Source of the DNA: an uncultured Oscillospiraceae bacterium | GTDB lineage: Bacteria; Bacillota; Clostridia; Oscillospirales; Oscillospiraceae | DNA: 54,237 bases | Assembly: GCA_944387205.1 (NCBI GenBank) | Contig: CALXDZ010000041.1 | Span: 1-54,237, forward strand | Direction of reading: 5' to 3' | Shown here: positions 23,197-32,593 of the stretch, piece by piece | Layout of the letters: each line of letters begins with the position of its first letter | Numbering within the stretch: the stretch's first letter is position 1 | Program-made: the position numbers and the translations under genes | The notes under the pieces: generated by a model | Database searches by the model: none | Told to the model about the DNA's origin: nothing | Seen by the model: the letters and a program-made list of their open reading frames with translations, nothing else

Positions 23197-24354
23197 ATGA
23201 GTATGAAAAAGTTTCTTGCACTGATTCTCGCATTGGTCATGGCTCTGTCTCTGGTGGCCTGCGGCAGCGAAAGCTCCGGCGGCTCCACCGCTGAGAGTGC
23301 CGGCGGCGAAGGCGGCGGCCAGAAGATCGGTATCTCCATGCCGACCCAGTCTCTGGAGCGCTGGAACCGTGATGGTTCTTATCTGGATGAGCAGTTTAAG
23401 AGCGCCGGCTATGAGACCATCCTGACCTATTCCGACAACGACACCAACCGTCAGGTCAGCGACATCCAGAACATGATCGCCGACGGCGTGGACCTGCTGG
23501 TGGTGGCCGCCATCGACGGTGAGGCTCTGAACACCGTTATGAATGAGGCCGGTGAAGCCGGCATCCCCGTCATCGCTTATGACCGTCTGATCATGAACGA
23601 CAACGTGTCCTACTACGTGTCCTTCGACAACTACACTGTTGGTACCCTGCAGGGCCAGTATGTTGTGGACACCCTGGATCTGGACAATGCTGCCGGTCCC
23701 TTCAACATCGAGTTCACCGCTGGTGACCCCGCCGACAACAACGCCGGTTACTTCTTCCAGGGCGCTGTTGACGTGCTGCAGCCCTACATCGACTCCGGCA
23801 AGCTGAACGTGGTTTCCGGCCAGACTGATTTCGACACCGTTGCCACCGCTGCCTGGGATTCCCAGACCGCTATGGAGCGTGCTCAGAACGTCCTGGCTTC
23901 CTACTATGCCGACGGCACTCAGGTCGACGTGTGGCTGTGCTCCAACGACTCCACCGCTCTGGGCGTGGCCCAGGCCATTGAGTCCGACTATGCTGGCTTC
24001 AATCAGCCCATCATCACCGGTCAGGACGGCGACGAGGCCAACCTGAAGAACCTGGTGGATGGCAAGCAGTCCATGACCGTTTACAAGGCCGTTGCCAACG
24101 AGGCCGTTGTCACCCTGGATCTGGCTATCGCCATCCTGGAAGGCACCACCGTGGACGAGGCCTTCATCGAGGCCGCTGGCTGGGGCTTCGACTGCGCCTA
24201 TGATACCGAGTCCTATGCTACCTCCGAGGGCCACAACTGCCCGTCCCTGCTGCTGGTGCCTGACGTGGTCACCACCGACAACATGGTGGAGAAGCTGGTT
24301 GACACCGGTTACTACACCCAGGATGCTGACGGTTATCTGCATCCTGCCAACTGA
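23197..24354 (+). CDS. ChvE/XylF-type sugar-binding lipoprotein of an ABC importer
   Basis: A 385-residue lipoprotein with lipobox LVACGS near residue 22 and a Ser/Gly-rich linker. The type I periplasmic-binding fold is close to Agrobacterium ChvE: MPTQSLERWNRDG, ENMV-like IQNMIADGVDLLVVAAIDG, IPVIAYDRLI, YYVSFDNYTVGTLQG, GPFNIEFTAGDPADNNA, YIDSGKLNVVSGQ. ChvE-type receptors bind several aldoses, such as arabinose, xylose, galactose and glucose. ATG 23197 has AAGGAG only 4 nt away; ATG 23203, two codons in, is an alternative. It is first in a nine-gene operon and reads in relaxed codon use compared with its neighbours, as expected for a highly expressed receptor. Confidence 0.93.
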   Translation: MSMKKFLALILALVMALSLVACGSESSGGSTAESAGGEGGGQKIGISMPTQSLERWNRDGSYLDEQFKSAGYETILTYSDNDTNRQVSDIQNMIADGVDLLVVAAIDGEALNTVMNEAGEAGIPVIAYDRLIMNDNVSYYVSFDNYTVGTLQGQYVVDTLDLDNAAGPFNIEFTAGDPADNNAGYFFQGAVDVLQPYIDSGKLNVVSGQTDFDTVATAAWDSQTAMERAQNVLASYYADGTQVDVWLCSNDSTALGVAQAIESDYAGFNQPIITGQDGDEANLKNLVDGKQSMTVYKAVANEAVVTLDLAIAILEGTTVDEAFIEAAGWGFDCAYDTESYATSEGHNCPSLLLVPDVVTTDNMVEKLVDTGYYTQDADGYLHPAN

Positions 24355-24446
24355 TCCATACCGCATATCATCGACCGGATGGGCGGGGCATCTGCCCCGC
24401 CCATCCTGCCTGTCAAGGGATAAGAGGCTGAGAGGAGGAAGCTTGT

Positions 24447-25991
24447 TTGGCTAATACCATTTTGGAAATGCGATCCATCACCAAGGAGTTCCCGGGCGTC
24501 AAAGCGCTGGACAATGTGAATCTGAAGGTGGAGCAGGGAGAGATCCACGCGCTGATCGGCGAAAACGGCGCGGGCAAATCCACGCTGATGAACGTGCTGT
24601 CCGGCACTTATCCCGCGGGAAGCTACTCCGGTGAGATCTACTATGAGGGAAAGCTCTGCCAGTTCAAGAATCAGCGCGACAGCGAGGCGCTGGGCATCGT
24701 CATCATCCACCAGGAGCTGGCGCTGATCCCCCTGCTCTCCATTGGAGAGAACATGTTCCTGGGCAATGAGATCCGGAACAAATTCGGTTACATCGATTGG
24801 AACAAGACCTTTCATGAGGCCGAGCGCCACATGAAGCAGGTGGGCCTCAATGAGTCCGCCCAGACCCTCATCAAGGACATCGGTACCGGCAAGCAGCAGC
24901 TGGTGGAGATCGCCAAGGCCTTCTCCAAGGACGTGAAGCTGCTGATTTTGGATGAACCCACTTCGTCCCTCAACGATGAGGACGCCAAGATGCTGTTGGA
25001 CCTGCTCATCGAGTTCAAGAAGAACGGTCTGACATCCATTATCATCACCCACAAGCTCAACGAAATTATCTACTGTGCCGATAAGGCCACCATCATCCGG
25101 GACGGTTCCACCATCGAGACCTTGGTCAAGGGCGTGGACGAGTTCAGTGAGGACCGGATCATCAAGGGCATGGTGGGCCGGTCCATGGAGGACCGCTACC
25201 CCGCCCGTGAGCACAAGGTCCAGGATGAGATCAGCATGGAGGTCCGCAACTGGACCGTCCATCATCCCCTCTACCACGAGAAAGTGGTGGACGACAACGT
25301 CTCCTTCCATGTCAAGAAGGGCGAGGTCGTTGGCTTCTCCGGCCTGCAGGGTGCCGGCCGTACGGAGCTGGCCATGTCCATCTTCGGCCGCAGCTATGGC
25401 TCAGGCATCTCCGGCGAGGTCTACATCAACGGAGAAAAGGTCAATTTGCGCACTCCGGAGGAGGCCATTCATCACGGCCTGGCCTACGTCACCGAGGACC
25501 GCAAGACCAACGGACTGATCCTGGATGAATCCATCCGCTTCAACACCACCCTGGCCCGGATGGACAAGGTCTGCCGGGGCGGCATCATCGATGTGGACAA
25601 GGAGATCCAGGTGGCAGAGGAAATGAAGGAGGAAATGGGCACCAAGGCCCCCTCCATTGAACAGCGCATCGGCAACCTGTCCGGCGGCAACCAGCAGAAA
25701 GCACTGCTGGGCAAGTGGCTGTTTACCGAGCCGGACATTTTGATTATGGATGAACCCACCCGCGGCATCGACGTGGGTGCAAAATATGAGATCTACTGCC
25801 TGATCAATAAAATGGTCAGCGAGGGCAAGTCGGTGGTCATGATCTCCTCCGAGCTGCCTGAGCTGCTGGGCATGTGCGACCGCATTTATGTGATGAATGA
25901 GGGCCGCCTGCTGGCGGAGGTCAACGCCGCCGACGCCACCCAGGAGAGTATCATGGGTTATATCATCCACGATACGGCCGCCGTATCTTAA
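24447..25991 (+). CDS. Sugar ABC importer ATPase, two-domain (GguA/MmsA/XylG type)
   Basis: A 514-residue protein with two fused nucleotide-binding domains. Domain 1 has Walker [10 protein letters not shown] (about 37), [12 protein letters not shown] in place of a standard LSGGQ, and Walker [12 protein letters not shown]. Domain 2 has a degenerate Walker A ([10 protein letters not shown]), [15 protein letters not shown] and [14 protein letters not shown]. This pattern is typical of the monosaccharide (CUT2) importers. The start is TTG 24447, 8 nt after AGGAGG. It supplies energy to the ChvE-like receptor and the following permease. A single gene replaces both ATPases of the pair. Confidence 0.94.
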   Translation: MANTILEMRSITKEFPGVKALDNVNLKVEQGEIHALIGENGAGKSTLMNVLSGTYPAGSYSGEIYYEGKLCQFKNQRDSEALGIVIIHQELALIPLLSIGENMFLGNEIRNKFGYIDWNKTFHEAERHMKQVGLNESAQTLIKDIGTGKQQLVEIAKAFSKDVKLLILDEPTSSLNDEDAKMLLDLLIEFKKNGLTSIIITHKLNEIIYCADKATIIRDGSTIETLVKGVDEFSEDRIIKGMVGRSMEDRYPAREHKVQDEISMEVRNWTVHHPLYHEKVVDDNVSFHVKKGEVVGFSGLQGAGRTELAMSIFGRSYGSGISGEVYINGEKVNLRTPEEAIHHGLAYVTEDRKTNGLILDESIRFNTTLARMDKVCRGGIIDVDKEIQVAEEMKEEMGTKAPSIEQRIGNLSGGNQQKALLGKWLFTEPDILIMDEPTRGIDVGAKYEIYCLINKMVSEGKSVVMISSELPELLGMCDRIYVMNEGRLLAEVNAADATQESIMGYIIHDTAAVS

Positions 25992-26024
25992 CGCGCGGGA
26001 TAGGAAAAAGGAGAGTGCAAAGTA

Positions 26025-27221
26025 ATGAACGAAACTCTGCAGAAAAAAAGCGCGGGAGCCCAGCTGGTCGGCTTCCTAACCAAATACGCCATGGTCATCG
26101 CCCTGGTAGTGGTGTTTGCCCTGTTCGCCTTCCTGACGGACGGACGTCTGCTGTATGCTCAGAACATGTCCAACCTGATGCTGCAAAACGGCTATGTGCT
26201 GGTCATGGCCTGTGGTATGCTGCTGTGCATCCTCACCGGTGGTAACATCGACCTGTCCATCGGCTCCGTCATCTGCCTGGTGGGCGGCCTGGCCGCTACC
26301 ATGATCACCGGCAACGGCATGAATGCGGTGCTGACCATCGTGATCTGCCTGCTGGTGGGCCTGCTGGTTGGCATTTGGCAGGGCTACTGGATCGGCTATG
26401 TCCGCATCCCCCCCTTCATCACCACCCTGGGCGGTATGTTCATCTTCCGCGGCCTGGGCCGTCTGGTGCTGGACAACAAGACTGTTGCTGTTCAGGATTC
26501 CACCTTCCTGAACATCTTCACCGCCTACATCAAGATCCCCGGCCTGGACGACGGGGACGTGGCCGTGTCTGCCCTGGTGGTGGGCGTGATAGCCGCTATC
26601 TATGTGATCTTCCGCACCGTCCGCAACCGGGCCTCCCGGGCCAAGATGGGCTACCGGCAGAACAGCGCCGCCAGCGATTACATCAAGGCCGGCCTCATCG
26701 CCGCCATCATCCTGTACTACTGCTTCCTCCTGAGCCAGTATCGCGGCATCTCCGTCATGCTGGTGTGGGTGCTGGCCATCTGCCTGATCTACAACTTCAT
26801 CACCGCCAAGACCGCTTTTGGCCGGTACTTCTACGCCGTGGGCGGCAATGAGAAGGCCACCCAGCTCTCCGGTATCAACACCAACAAGATCTACTTCGTG
26901 GCTTATGCCAACATGGGTCTGCTGGCTGGCCTGTGCGGCCTGCTGAACGTAGCCCGCGTGGGTTCCGTCAACGGCTCCACTGGTACCTCCTTCGAGATGG
27001 ACGCCATCGGCGCCTGCTTCATCGGCGGTGCTTCCGCTTACGGCGGCAGTGGCACTGTGGGCGGCGTGGTCATCGGCGCTCTGCTGCTGGGCGTCATCAA
27101 CATGGGCATGTCCATCATGGGCATCGGCGACTCCTGGCAGTATGTGGTCAAGGGCGGCGTGCTGCTGGTTGCCGTTATCTTCGACGTGGTCACCAGCCGC
27201 AAGTCCGGCAAGGGCAACTAA
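26025..27221 (+). CDS. Sugar ABC importer permease (GguB/MmsB/XylH type)
   Basis: A 398-residue membrane permease of the CUT2 monosaccharide family with about ten helices. Recognisable stretches are GGNIDLSIGSVICLVGGLAA, GYVRIPPFITTLGGMFIFRGL, FGRYFYAVGGNEKATQLSGIN, which includes the cytoplasmic coupling loop, and IGACFIGGASAYGGSGTVGGVVIGALLLGV near the end. ATG 26025 follows AAAGGAG. It presumably works as a homodimer with the preceding ATPase and the ChvE-like receptor. The kinase gene follows after 10 nt with its ribosome binding site next to the stop codon. Confidence 0.94.
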   Translation: MNETLQKKSAGAQLVGFLTKYAMVIALVVVFALFAFLTDGRLLYAQNMSNLMLQNGYVLVMACGMLLCILTGGNIDLSIGSVICLVGGLAATMITGNGMNAVLTIVICLLVGLLVGIWQGYWIGYVRIPPFITTLGGMFIFRGLGRLVLDNKTVAVQDSTFLNIFTAYIKIPGLDDGDVAVSALVVGVIAAIYVIFRTVRNRASRAKMGYRQNSAASDYIKAGLIAAIILYYCFLLSQYRGISVMLVWVLAICLIYNFITAKTAFGRYFYAVGGNEKATQLSGINTNKIYFVAYANMGLLAGLCGLLNVARVGSVNGSTGTSFEMDAIGACFIGGASAYGGSGTVGGVVIGALLLGVINMGMSIMGIGDSWQYVVKGGVLLVAVIFDVVTSRKSGKGN

Positions 27222-27231
27222 GGAGGAGCGC

Positions 27232-28710
27232 ATGCTTTACATTGGTGTGGATCTTGGCACCTCTGCCGTCAAGCTGCTGTTGATGGATGAAAAGGGTGCC
27301 ATCCAAAAGATCGTCTCCCGGGAATATCCCCTGGCCTTCCCCAACCCCGGCTGGTCCGAGCAGAACCCTGAGGACTGGCTCAAGGAGACCGTAGCAGGCA
27401 TCCGGGAGCTGACCGCAGAGTGCGATCGGTCCCAGATCGCCGGCATCGGCTGCGGCGGTCAGATGCACGGACTGGTGGTGCTGGACAAGGATGACAAGGT
27501 CCTGCGTCCCGCTATCCTCTGGAACGACGGGCGCACTGCCGAGGAGACGGAGTATCTCAACACCGTGGTGGGTAAGGAGACCCTCTCCCGCTATACCGCC
27601 AACATCGCCTTCGCCGGCTTCACTGCGCCCAAACTTCTCTGGATGCGCAAGCACGAGCCGGAGCTCTTCGGCCGCATCGAGAAGATCATGCTGCCCAAGG
27701 ACTACCTCAACTATATGCTCACCGGCGTTCACTGCACCGACGTGTCCGATGCCTCGGGCATGCTGCTCTTCGACGTGGCCCACAAGTGCTGGAGCCGGGA
27801 GATGCTGGACATCTGCGGGGTAAAGGAATCCCAGATGGCCAAGATCTTCGAAAGCTATGAAGTGGTGGGCACCCTCAAGCCCGACATGGCCCAGGCCCTG
27901 GGCCTGCCGGAGACGGTGAAGGTCTGCGCCGGCGCTGGCGACAACGCCGCTGCGGCAGTGGGCACTGCCACCGTAGGCGACGGCCGGTGCAACATTTCTC
28001 TTGGCACCTCCGGCACCATCTTCATCTCCAGCGAGCACTTCGGTGTGGACCCCCACAACGCGCTCCACGCCTTCGCCCACGCTGACGGCCACTATCACCT
28101 TATGGGCTGTATGCTTTCCGCCGCCTCCTGCAACAAGTGGTGGATGGATGAGATCATCGGCACCAAGGACTATGCCGCGGAGCAATCCCCCATCACCGAC
28201 GACAAGCTGGGCCGGAACCATGTGTTCTTCCTGCCCTACCTGATGGGTGAGCGCTCTCCCCACAACGATCCCTCCGCCCGTGGCACCTTTATCGGACTGA
28301 CCATGGACGCCTCCCGGGCGGACATGACCCAGGCGGTGCTGGAGGGCGTGGCCTTCGGCATGCGGGACTCCCTGGAAGTGGCCCGGGCCCTGGGCCTGCA
28401 CATTCCCCGCAGCAAGATCTGCGGCGGCGGAGCCAGGAGCCCTCTGTGGCGTAAGATCTTTGCCAACGTGCTGAACCTGGATATCGACGTGCTGGAGACC
28501 GAAGAGGGGCCCGGCTACGGCGGCGCCATTCTGGCGGCTGTGGCCTGCGGCGAATACCCCTCGGTGGAGGCTGCGGCGGACGCCCTGGTCCATGTGACCG
28601 ACACCGTCCACCCCGACCCGGAGATCGCTGCCCGGTATGAGGCTCAGTACCAGAAGTTCCGCGCCATCTACCCCACGGTAAAGGACTTGTTTCCCCTGCT
28701 GCAGGGCTGA
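27232..28710 (+). CDS. xylB: Xylulokinase-like FGGY kinase
   Basis: A 492-residue FGGY-family sugar kinase. The N-terminal phosphate loop YIGVDLGTSAVKLLLMD, GIGCGGQMHGLVVLD (the GQMHG substrate motif typical of xylulokinases), ILWNDGRT, NISLGTSGTIF and the late GGGARSPLWRKIFANVL are all present. It would phosphorylate a ketopentose at C5. ATG 27232 is preceded by AGGAGG; an open reading extension upstream overlaps the permease in another frame and is not real. No xylose isomerase (xylA) lies nearby. The isomerase of the operon is FucI-like, so the ketose could be D-xylulose, L-ribulose or another pentulose. Confidence 0.9.
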   Translation: MLYIGVDLGTSAVKLLLMDEKGAIQKIVSREYPLAFPNPGWSEQNPEDWLKETVAGIRELTAECDRSQIAGIGCGGQMHGLVVLDKDDKVLRPAILWNDGRTAEETEYLNTVVGKETLSRYTANIAFAGFTAPKLLWMRKHEPELFGRIEKIMLPKDYLNYMLTGVHCTDVSDASGMLLFDVAHKCWSREMLDICGVKESQMAKIFESYEVVGTLKPDMAQALGLPETVKVCAGAGDNAAAAVGTATVGDGRCNISLGTSGTIFISSEHFGVDPHNALHAFAHADGHYHLMGCMLSAASCNKWWMDEIIGTKDYAAEQSPITDDKLGRNHVFFLPYLMGERSPHNDPSARGTFIGLTMDASRADMTQAVLEGVAFGMRDSLEVARALGLHIPRSKICGGGARSPLWRKIFANVLNLDIDVLETEEGPGYGGAILAAVACGEYPSVEAAADALVHVTDTVHPDPEIAARYEAQYQKFRAIYPTVKDLFPLLQG

Positions 28711-28722
28711 GGTGAGGAGATC

Positions 28723-29025
28723 GTGAGCAATAAATCCAAGGAATACAATGTGATCCGGAAAAACCGGGCCAACGTGTCCGCCGTACTGCGGGGGGCCGTG
28801 GCCTGCTACCTGCTGTATCTGGGCGTCCAGATCGCCATGAGCGCCGGGAAGGATCCCTCCTTCCCGGTGTGGGCGTCCTGGCTGCTGGGCGGCTTTTTCT
28901 GTGTGGCGGCGGTGGCCTTCGGCGCCTATACCTGGCGCCGCTACCGTGCTGACCTCAAGGCCGCGGAGCTCACCGAGGAGGAGCGGCTGGAGGCCCGGCG
29001 CCAGGCGGAAGAGGAGGAGCAATGA
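28723..29025 (+). CDS. Small two-helix membrane protein
   Basis: A 100-residue protein with a charged N-terminus, two predicted helices (about residues 20-40 and 49-68) and a highly charged Glu/Arg-rich cytoplasmic tail (LTEEERLEARRQAEEEEQ). The start is GTG 28723, 12 nt after the kinase stop, with GTGAGGAG. Its stop codon overlaps the next start (ATGA). No family recognised; its position suggests a partner of the YczE-like membrane protein. Confidence 0.75.
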   Translation: MSNKSKEYNVIRKNRANVSAVLRGAVACYLLYLGVQIAMSAGKDPSFPVWASWLLGGFFCVAAVAFGAYTWRRYRADLKAAELTEEERLEARRQAEEEEQ

Positions 29026-29696
29026 GAGGACGATCCCTGCGGGAGACGGCGGTCCGGGTGGTCCTTTTGCTGCTGGGACTGTGCATCGCCCACCTGGGAG
29101 TGACGCTGTTCCTCCAGTCCGATCTGGGGTCCGACCCCTTCAACGTGTTCATTCAGGGTCTGTACCGGGGCCTGCCCTGGTACGGCTGGGAGTGGATGAC
29201 CCACGGCCGGGTCCACCTGCTGGTGTCTCTGCTCATCATGCTGGTGCTGCTGGTGGTGGACCGTCACTATGTGGGCATCGGCACCGTGCTGTGCATGGCC
29301 CTGGGAGGCCCCATCATCGACGTGTACACCGTGGTGCTGGGCCCAGTGATCAACGGGAGCCTGCCCCTGCCCGTGCGGCTGGGCCTTCTGGTGGCGGGCT
29401 GCGTGATCCTGGCCTTCGGCATGACCATCGTCATCCGCTCGGAGGCGGGCACCGGCCCCAACGATCTGGTGGCCGTGGTCATCAGCGACAAATCCAAAAA
29501 GCCCTTCGGTCCCGTGCGGGTGGCGGTGGACGTGTGCTTCGCTGCCATCGGCTTTGCCCTGGGGGGCGTGCTGGGTCTGGGCACCGTCATCTGCGCCTTT
29601 GTGGTGGGACCGGCGGCCCAGATCTTTCTCCCGGTCAGCCGGCGCATCTGCGACGGCTGCATCCGGAGATTCGCAGGCGTGGAAGTCCTGCGCTGA
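29022..29696 (+). CDS. YczE/YyaS-type membrane protein (COG2364)
   Basis: A 224-residue integral membrane protein with about five helices, recognised as the YczE/YitT-like group. It has HLGVTLFLQSDLGSDPFNVFIQGL at the start, GIGTVLCMALGGPIIDVYTVVLG, and VIRSEAGTGPNDLVAVVI, an internal repeat of the G-x-DP/GPND motif. Function is not established. The ATG is inside the ATGA overlap with the previous gene, and DUF4867 follows after 11 nt. Its place inside a sugar catabolic operon is unexplained; a secondary carrier for the sugar or an end product is one guess. Confidence 0.82.
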   Translation: MRGRSLRETAVRVVLLLLGLCIAHLGVTLFLQSDLGSDPFNVFIQGLYRGLPWYGWEWMTHGRVHLLVSLLIMLVLLVVDRHYVGIGTVLCMALGGPIIDVYTVVLGPVINGSLPLPVRLGLLVAGCVILAFGMTIVIRSEAGTGPNDLVAVVISDKSKKPFGPVRVAVDVCFAAIGFALGGVLGLGTVICAFVVGPAAQIFLPVSRRICDGCIRRFAGVEVLR

Positions 29697-29707
29697 GGTG
29701 AAACGAT

Positions 29708-30343
29708 ATGAAGATTCTCTCTGTGACCGATCCGGCCTTTGCCCCCTATGGCAAGGTGCTGGACGGCTATGACACCAAGGAGCTGCTCGGGACGCTGGAG
29801 GCGGTGACGCCTCTGCCTGAGGGCGTGGAGTATGTGCCCTCCCAGCCGGAGCTGGAGGCCCTGCCCATTGCTAAGCAGCTCTCGGACAACGCCTACGGCG
29901 GCATGCCCATCCAGCTGGGCTGGTGCAACGGGCACAACACCAAGCTCAACTGCCTGGAGTATCACCGGGACAGTGAGTTCAACTGCGGCACGGAGGATTT
30001 CATCCTGCTGCTGGCCCGGGAGGACGAGGCGGTGGACGGCAAGCTGGACACCGCCAAGGTCAAGGCCTTCCGGGTGCCCGCCGGCGCGCTGGTGGAGGTC
30101 TATGCCACCACGCTGCACTACGCTCCCTGCTCCGCCGCCAACGGCGCGGGCTTCCGGGTGCTGGTGGCCCTGCCCCGGGGCACCAATGGCCCCAAGCCGG
30201 CCATCACCGCCCTCAATGACGAGGACAAGACCCTCTGGGCCTGCAACAAGTGGCTGCTGGCCCATCCGGAAAGCGCGGAAGCCGCCCAGGGCGCCGTCCA
30301 GGCCCTGACGGGCGTCAACATCGACATCGCCGCCGACCTGTGA
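29708..30343 (+). CDS. DUF4867 family protein, cupin-like
   Basis: A 211-residue soluble protein. I recognise it as DUF4867 from GGMPIQLGWCNGHNTKLNCLEYHRDSEFNCGTEDFILLLA, followed by VPAGALVEVYATTLHYAPC. The EYH plus later TLHYAPC spacing resembles a cupin metal or sugar site, so a sugar epimerase, mutarotase or lyase role is conceivable. From memory, the family is found beside FucI-like isomerases and sugar ABC transporters, as here: the isomerase follows after 32 nt. Function is unproven. A GAGGTGAAACG ribosome binding site precedes the ATG. Confidence 0.8.
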   Translation: MKILSVTDPAFAPYGKVLDGYDTKELLGTLEAVTPLPEGVEYVPSQPELEALPIAKQLSDNAYGGMPIQLGWCNGHNTKLNCLEYHRDSEFNCGTEDFILLLAREDEAVDGKLDTAKVKAFRVPAGALVEVYATTLHYAPCSAANGAGFRVLVALPRGTNGPKPAITALNDEDKTLWACNKWLLAHPESAEAAQGAVQALTGVNIDIAADL

Positions 30344-30375
30344 GCGGCAAATCTGAAAAGTGAGGTCTGATCGCT

Positions 30376-31848
30376 ATGTTTACCAATCTTCCCGAGGTCA
30401 AGCTGGGCATCATCGCCGTGTCCCGCGACTGCTTCCCCATCGCCCTGTCCACCCAGCGCCGCCAGAACATCGTGGCCGCCTACGGCGAGGGCCTGTATGA
30501 GTGCCCCGTCACCGTGGAGAATGAGGCCGACGCTCTCAAGGCTCTGGAGGATGTGAAGGCCCACGGCGTCAACGCCCTGGTGGTGTTCCTGGGCAACTTC
30601 GGCCCCGAGACCCCCGAGACCATCCTGTGCCAGAAGTTTGACGGCCCCACCATGTACGTGGCTGCCGCCGAGGGCGACGGCGACCTGATCAACGGCCGGG
30701 GCGACGCCTACTGCGGCGTGCTCAACTGCTCCTACAATCTGGGTATGCGCCACCTGAAGGCCTATCTGCCGGAGTACCCCGTGGGCACCGACGAGGACTG
30801 CGCCAAGATGATCCGGGAGTTCGTTCCCATCGCCCGTGCCATCATCGGCGTGAAGAATCTGAAGATCATCACCTTCGGCCCCCGTCCCCAGGACTTCTTC
30901 GCCTGCAACGCCCCCATCAAGGGCCTCTATGAGCTGGGCGTCGAGGTGGAGGAAAACTCCGAGCTCGACCTGCTGGTGGCCTACAAGGCCCACGCCGGCG
31001 ACAAGCGCATCCCCGAGGTGGCCGCCGATATGCAGAAGGAGATGGGCGGAACGGTCTATCCCGACCTGGTGGAGCGCATGGCCCAGTTCGAGCTGACGCT
31101 GCTGGATTGGGCCGAGGCCCACAAGGGCGCCCGGCAGTATGTGGCCTTTGCCGACAAGTGCTGGCCCGCCTTCCCCGAGCAGTTCGGCTTTGAGCCCTGC
31201 TATGTGAACTCCCGCCTGGCCTCCCGGGGCATCCCCGTGGCCTGCGAGGTGGACATCTACGGTGCCCTCAGCGAGTACATCGGCGCCTGCATCACCGGCG
31301 ACGCCATCACCCTGCTGGATATCAACAACTCCGTGCCCCAGTACCTCTATGACGAGGACATCGCCGGCAAGTTCGACTACAAGCTCACCGACACCTTCAT
31401 GGGCTTCCACTGCGGCAACACCCCCAGCTGCAAGATGTGCGGCGGCTGCGCGGTGAAGTATCAGCTGATCCAGAACCGCCTGCTGGAAAACGGCGGCACC
31501 CCCGACTTCACCCGCGGCACTCTGGAGGGCGACATCGCCCCCGGCGCCATCACCTTCTATCGCCTCCAGTGCGACAGCGAGGGCAACCTCCGCTCCTACA
31601 TCGCCCAGGGCGAGGTGCTGCCTGTGGCCACCCGCTCCTTCGGCGGCATCGGCGTGTTCGCCATCCCCGAGATGGGCCGGTTCTACCGCCATGTGCTGGT
31701 GCAGAAGCGCTATCCCCACCACGGCGCCGTGGCCTTCGCCCACTGCGGCAAGGCCCTCTTCGAGGTGCTCAAGTACTTCGGCGTGGCGGACATCGCCTAT
31801 AACCAGCCCAAGTCCCTGCCCTATCCCACGGAGAACCCCTTCGCCTAA
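30376..31848 (+). CDS. L-fucose/L-arabinose isomerase-like protein (COG2407)
   Basis: A 490-residue sugar isomerase-like protein. The expected acidic/His metal set is visible: CEVDIYGALSEY (Glu), LLDINNSVP (Asp) and MGFHCGNTPSC (His), plus FGPRPQDFF in the Rossmann-like N-terminal part. These are features of the COG2407 FucI/AraA superfamily rather than of canonical FucI or XylA. It would convert an aldose to a ketose for the downstream FGGY kinase. Cysteine-rich CKMCGGCAVKYQ after the His motif is notable. ATG 30376 has a GTGAGG upstream. Substrate uncertain: L-arabinose, D-arabinose, L-fucose or xylose. Confidence 0.87.
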   Translation: MFTNLPEVKLGIIAVSRDCFPIALSTQRRQNIVAAYGEGLYECPVTVENEADALKALEDVKAHGVNALVVFLGNFGPETPETILCQKFDGPTMYVAAAEGDGDLINGRGDAYCGVLNCSYNLGMRHLKAYLPEYPVGTDEDCAKMIREFVPIARAIIGVKNLKIITFGPRPQDFFACNAPIKGLYELGVEVEENSELDLLVAYKAHAGDKRIPEVAADMQKEMGGTVYPDLVERMAQFELTLLDWAEAHKGARQYVAFADKCWPAFPEQFGFEPCYVNSRLASRGIPVACEVDIYGALSEYIGACITGDAITLLDINNSVPQYLYDEDIAGKFDYKLTDTFMGFHCGNTPSCKMCGGCAVKYQLIQNRLLENGGTPDFTRGTLEGDIAPGAITFYRLQCDSEGNLRSYIAQGEVLPVATRSFGGIGVFAIPEMGRFYRHVLVQKRYPHHGAVAFAHCGKALFEVLKYFGVADIAYNQPKSLPYPTENPFA

Positions 31849-31853
31849 GCCCT

Positions 31854-32291
31854 ATGGCAGGCCTGGAGGAAGTCCGCCGGGTGTATGAGACCTACCTGGG
31901 CCGGATGGAGGAGCTGCAGCGCAACCGGAAGCCCGCCGAGGGCCTCTTCGGCGTGGGCGGAGGCCCGGCCGCCGACCCCTGTCAGGAGGAATTCCCCCGA
32001 CAGCTGGAGGCGGTGCTGAAGGCCCTGGAGCGGACAGAGCCCGCCTCCCCGGAGGCCCGGCAGGTGCTGGAGTACCTTTACCAGGCCCCCCTGCCCTACC
32101 GGCAGGAAGATCAGACGGTGTACTGGATGCTTACAGCAGTCCATGGAGCCAGCCTGGATCTGATCCCCCGCCTGACGCCGGAGGACGCCGGTGCCATGTG
32201 GGAGCGCTACCGCCAGGACTATCCCCGGTGGGAGCGGCTGCCGGCCCAGAAAAAGGTGCTTGCCGCCCTAAAAGCCCGGCGCAAGGGCTGA
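31854..32291 (+). CDS. Uncharacterised small helical protein
   Basis: A 145-residue soluble, charged, mainly helical protein (VRRVYETYLGRMEELQRNRKPAEG; MWERYRQDYPRWERLPAQKKVLAALKARRKG). It begins 5 nt after the isomerase stop without a clear ribosome binding site, so translation is probably coupled. It is the last gene of the sugar operon, directly before a terminator. No family recognised. Confidence 0.65.
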   Translation: MAGLEEVRRVYETYLGRMEELQRNRKPAEGLFGVGGGPAADPCQEEFPRQLEAVLKALERTEPASPEARQVLEYLYQAPLPYRQEDQTVYWMLTAVHGASLDLIPRLTPEDAGAMWERYRQDYPRWERLPAQKKVLAALKARRKG

Positions 32292-32344
32292 AAAAAGGAG
32301 AAGGACCCGTCGCAAAACAGAATTCCCTGAAAATTACATCATCT

Positions 32345-32390
32345 AAAAAGCATCCCGGATTGCCCTTTCGGCAATCCGGGATGCTTTTTT
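32345..32390 (+). terminator. Terminator of the sugar operon
   Basis: A 20-bp perfect stem (AAAAAGCATCCCGGATTGCC), a 5-nt loop and a T-tract. It is also usable on the minus strand. The remaining bases to 32593 hold no gene that I can support. Confidence 0.9.
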
Positions 32391-32529
32391 AACTACTGTA
32401 TTTGGCCACAGACGCTTTTGTGTTCCATGCGGTCTTGTTCCGGAGCCTTTGGGCGTGCGCCGGAGGCGGGAGCCGATGGACCTTGGGCGGAGAAAGAAGC
32501 CGCGGCCAAGGAAAAGGGAGCGCCGGGAA

Positions 32530-32566
32530 AAAGGATCGCCCCTCCGGCCGGGGGGACCGGAGGGGC
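32530..32566 (-). terminator. Terminator of the MsmX-type ATPase gene
   Basis: GCCCCTCCGG pairs with CCGGAGGGGC (32538-32566). On the minus strand the stem is followed by GATCCTTTTTCCC. Confidence 0.7.
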
Positions 32567-32593
32567 ACAGGAGGAAGAGGGAACACCTGGGGA

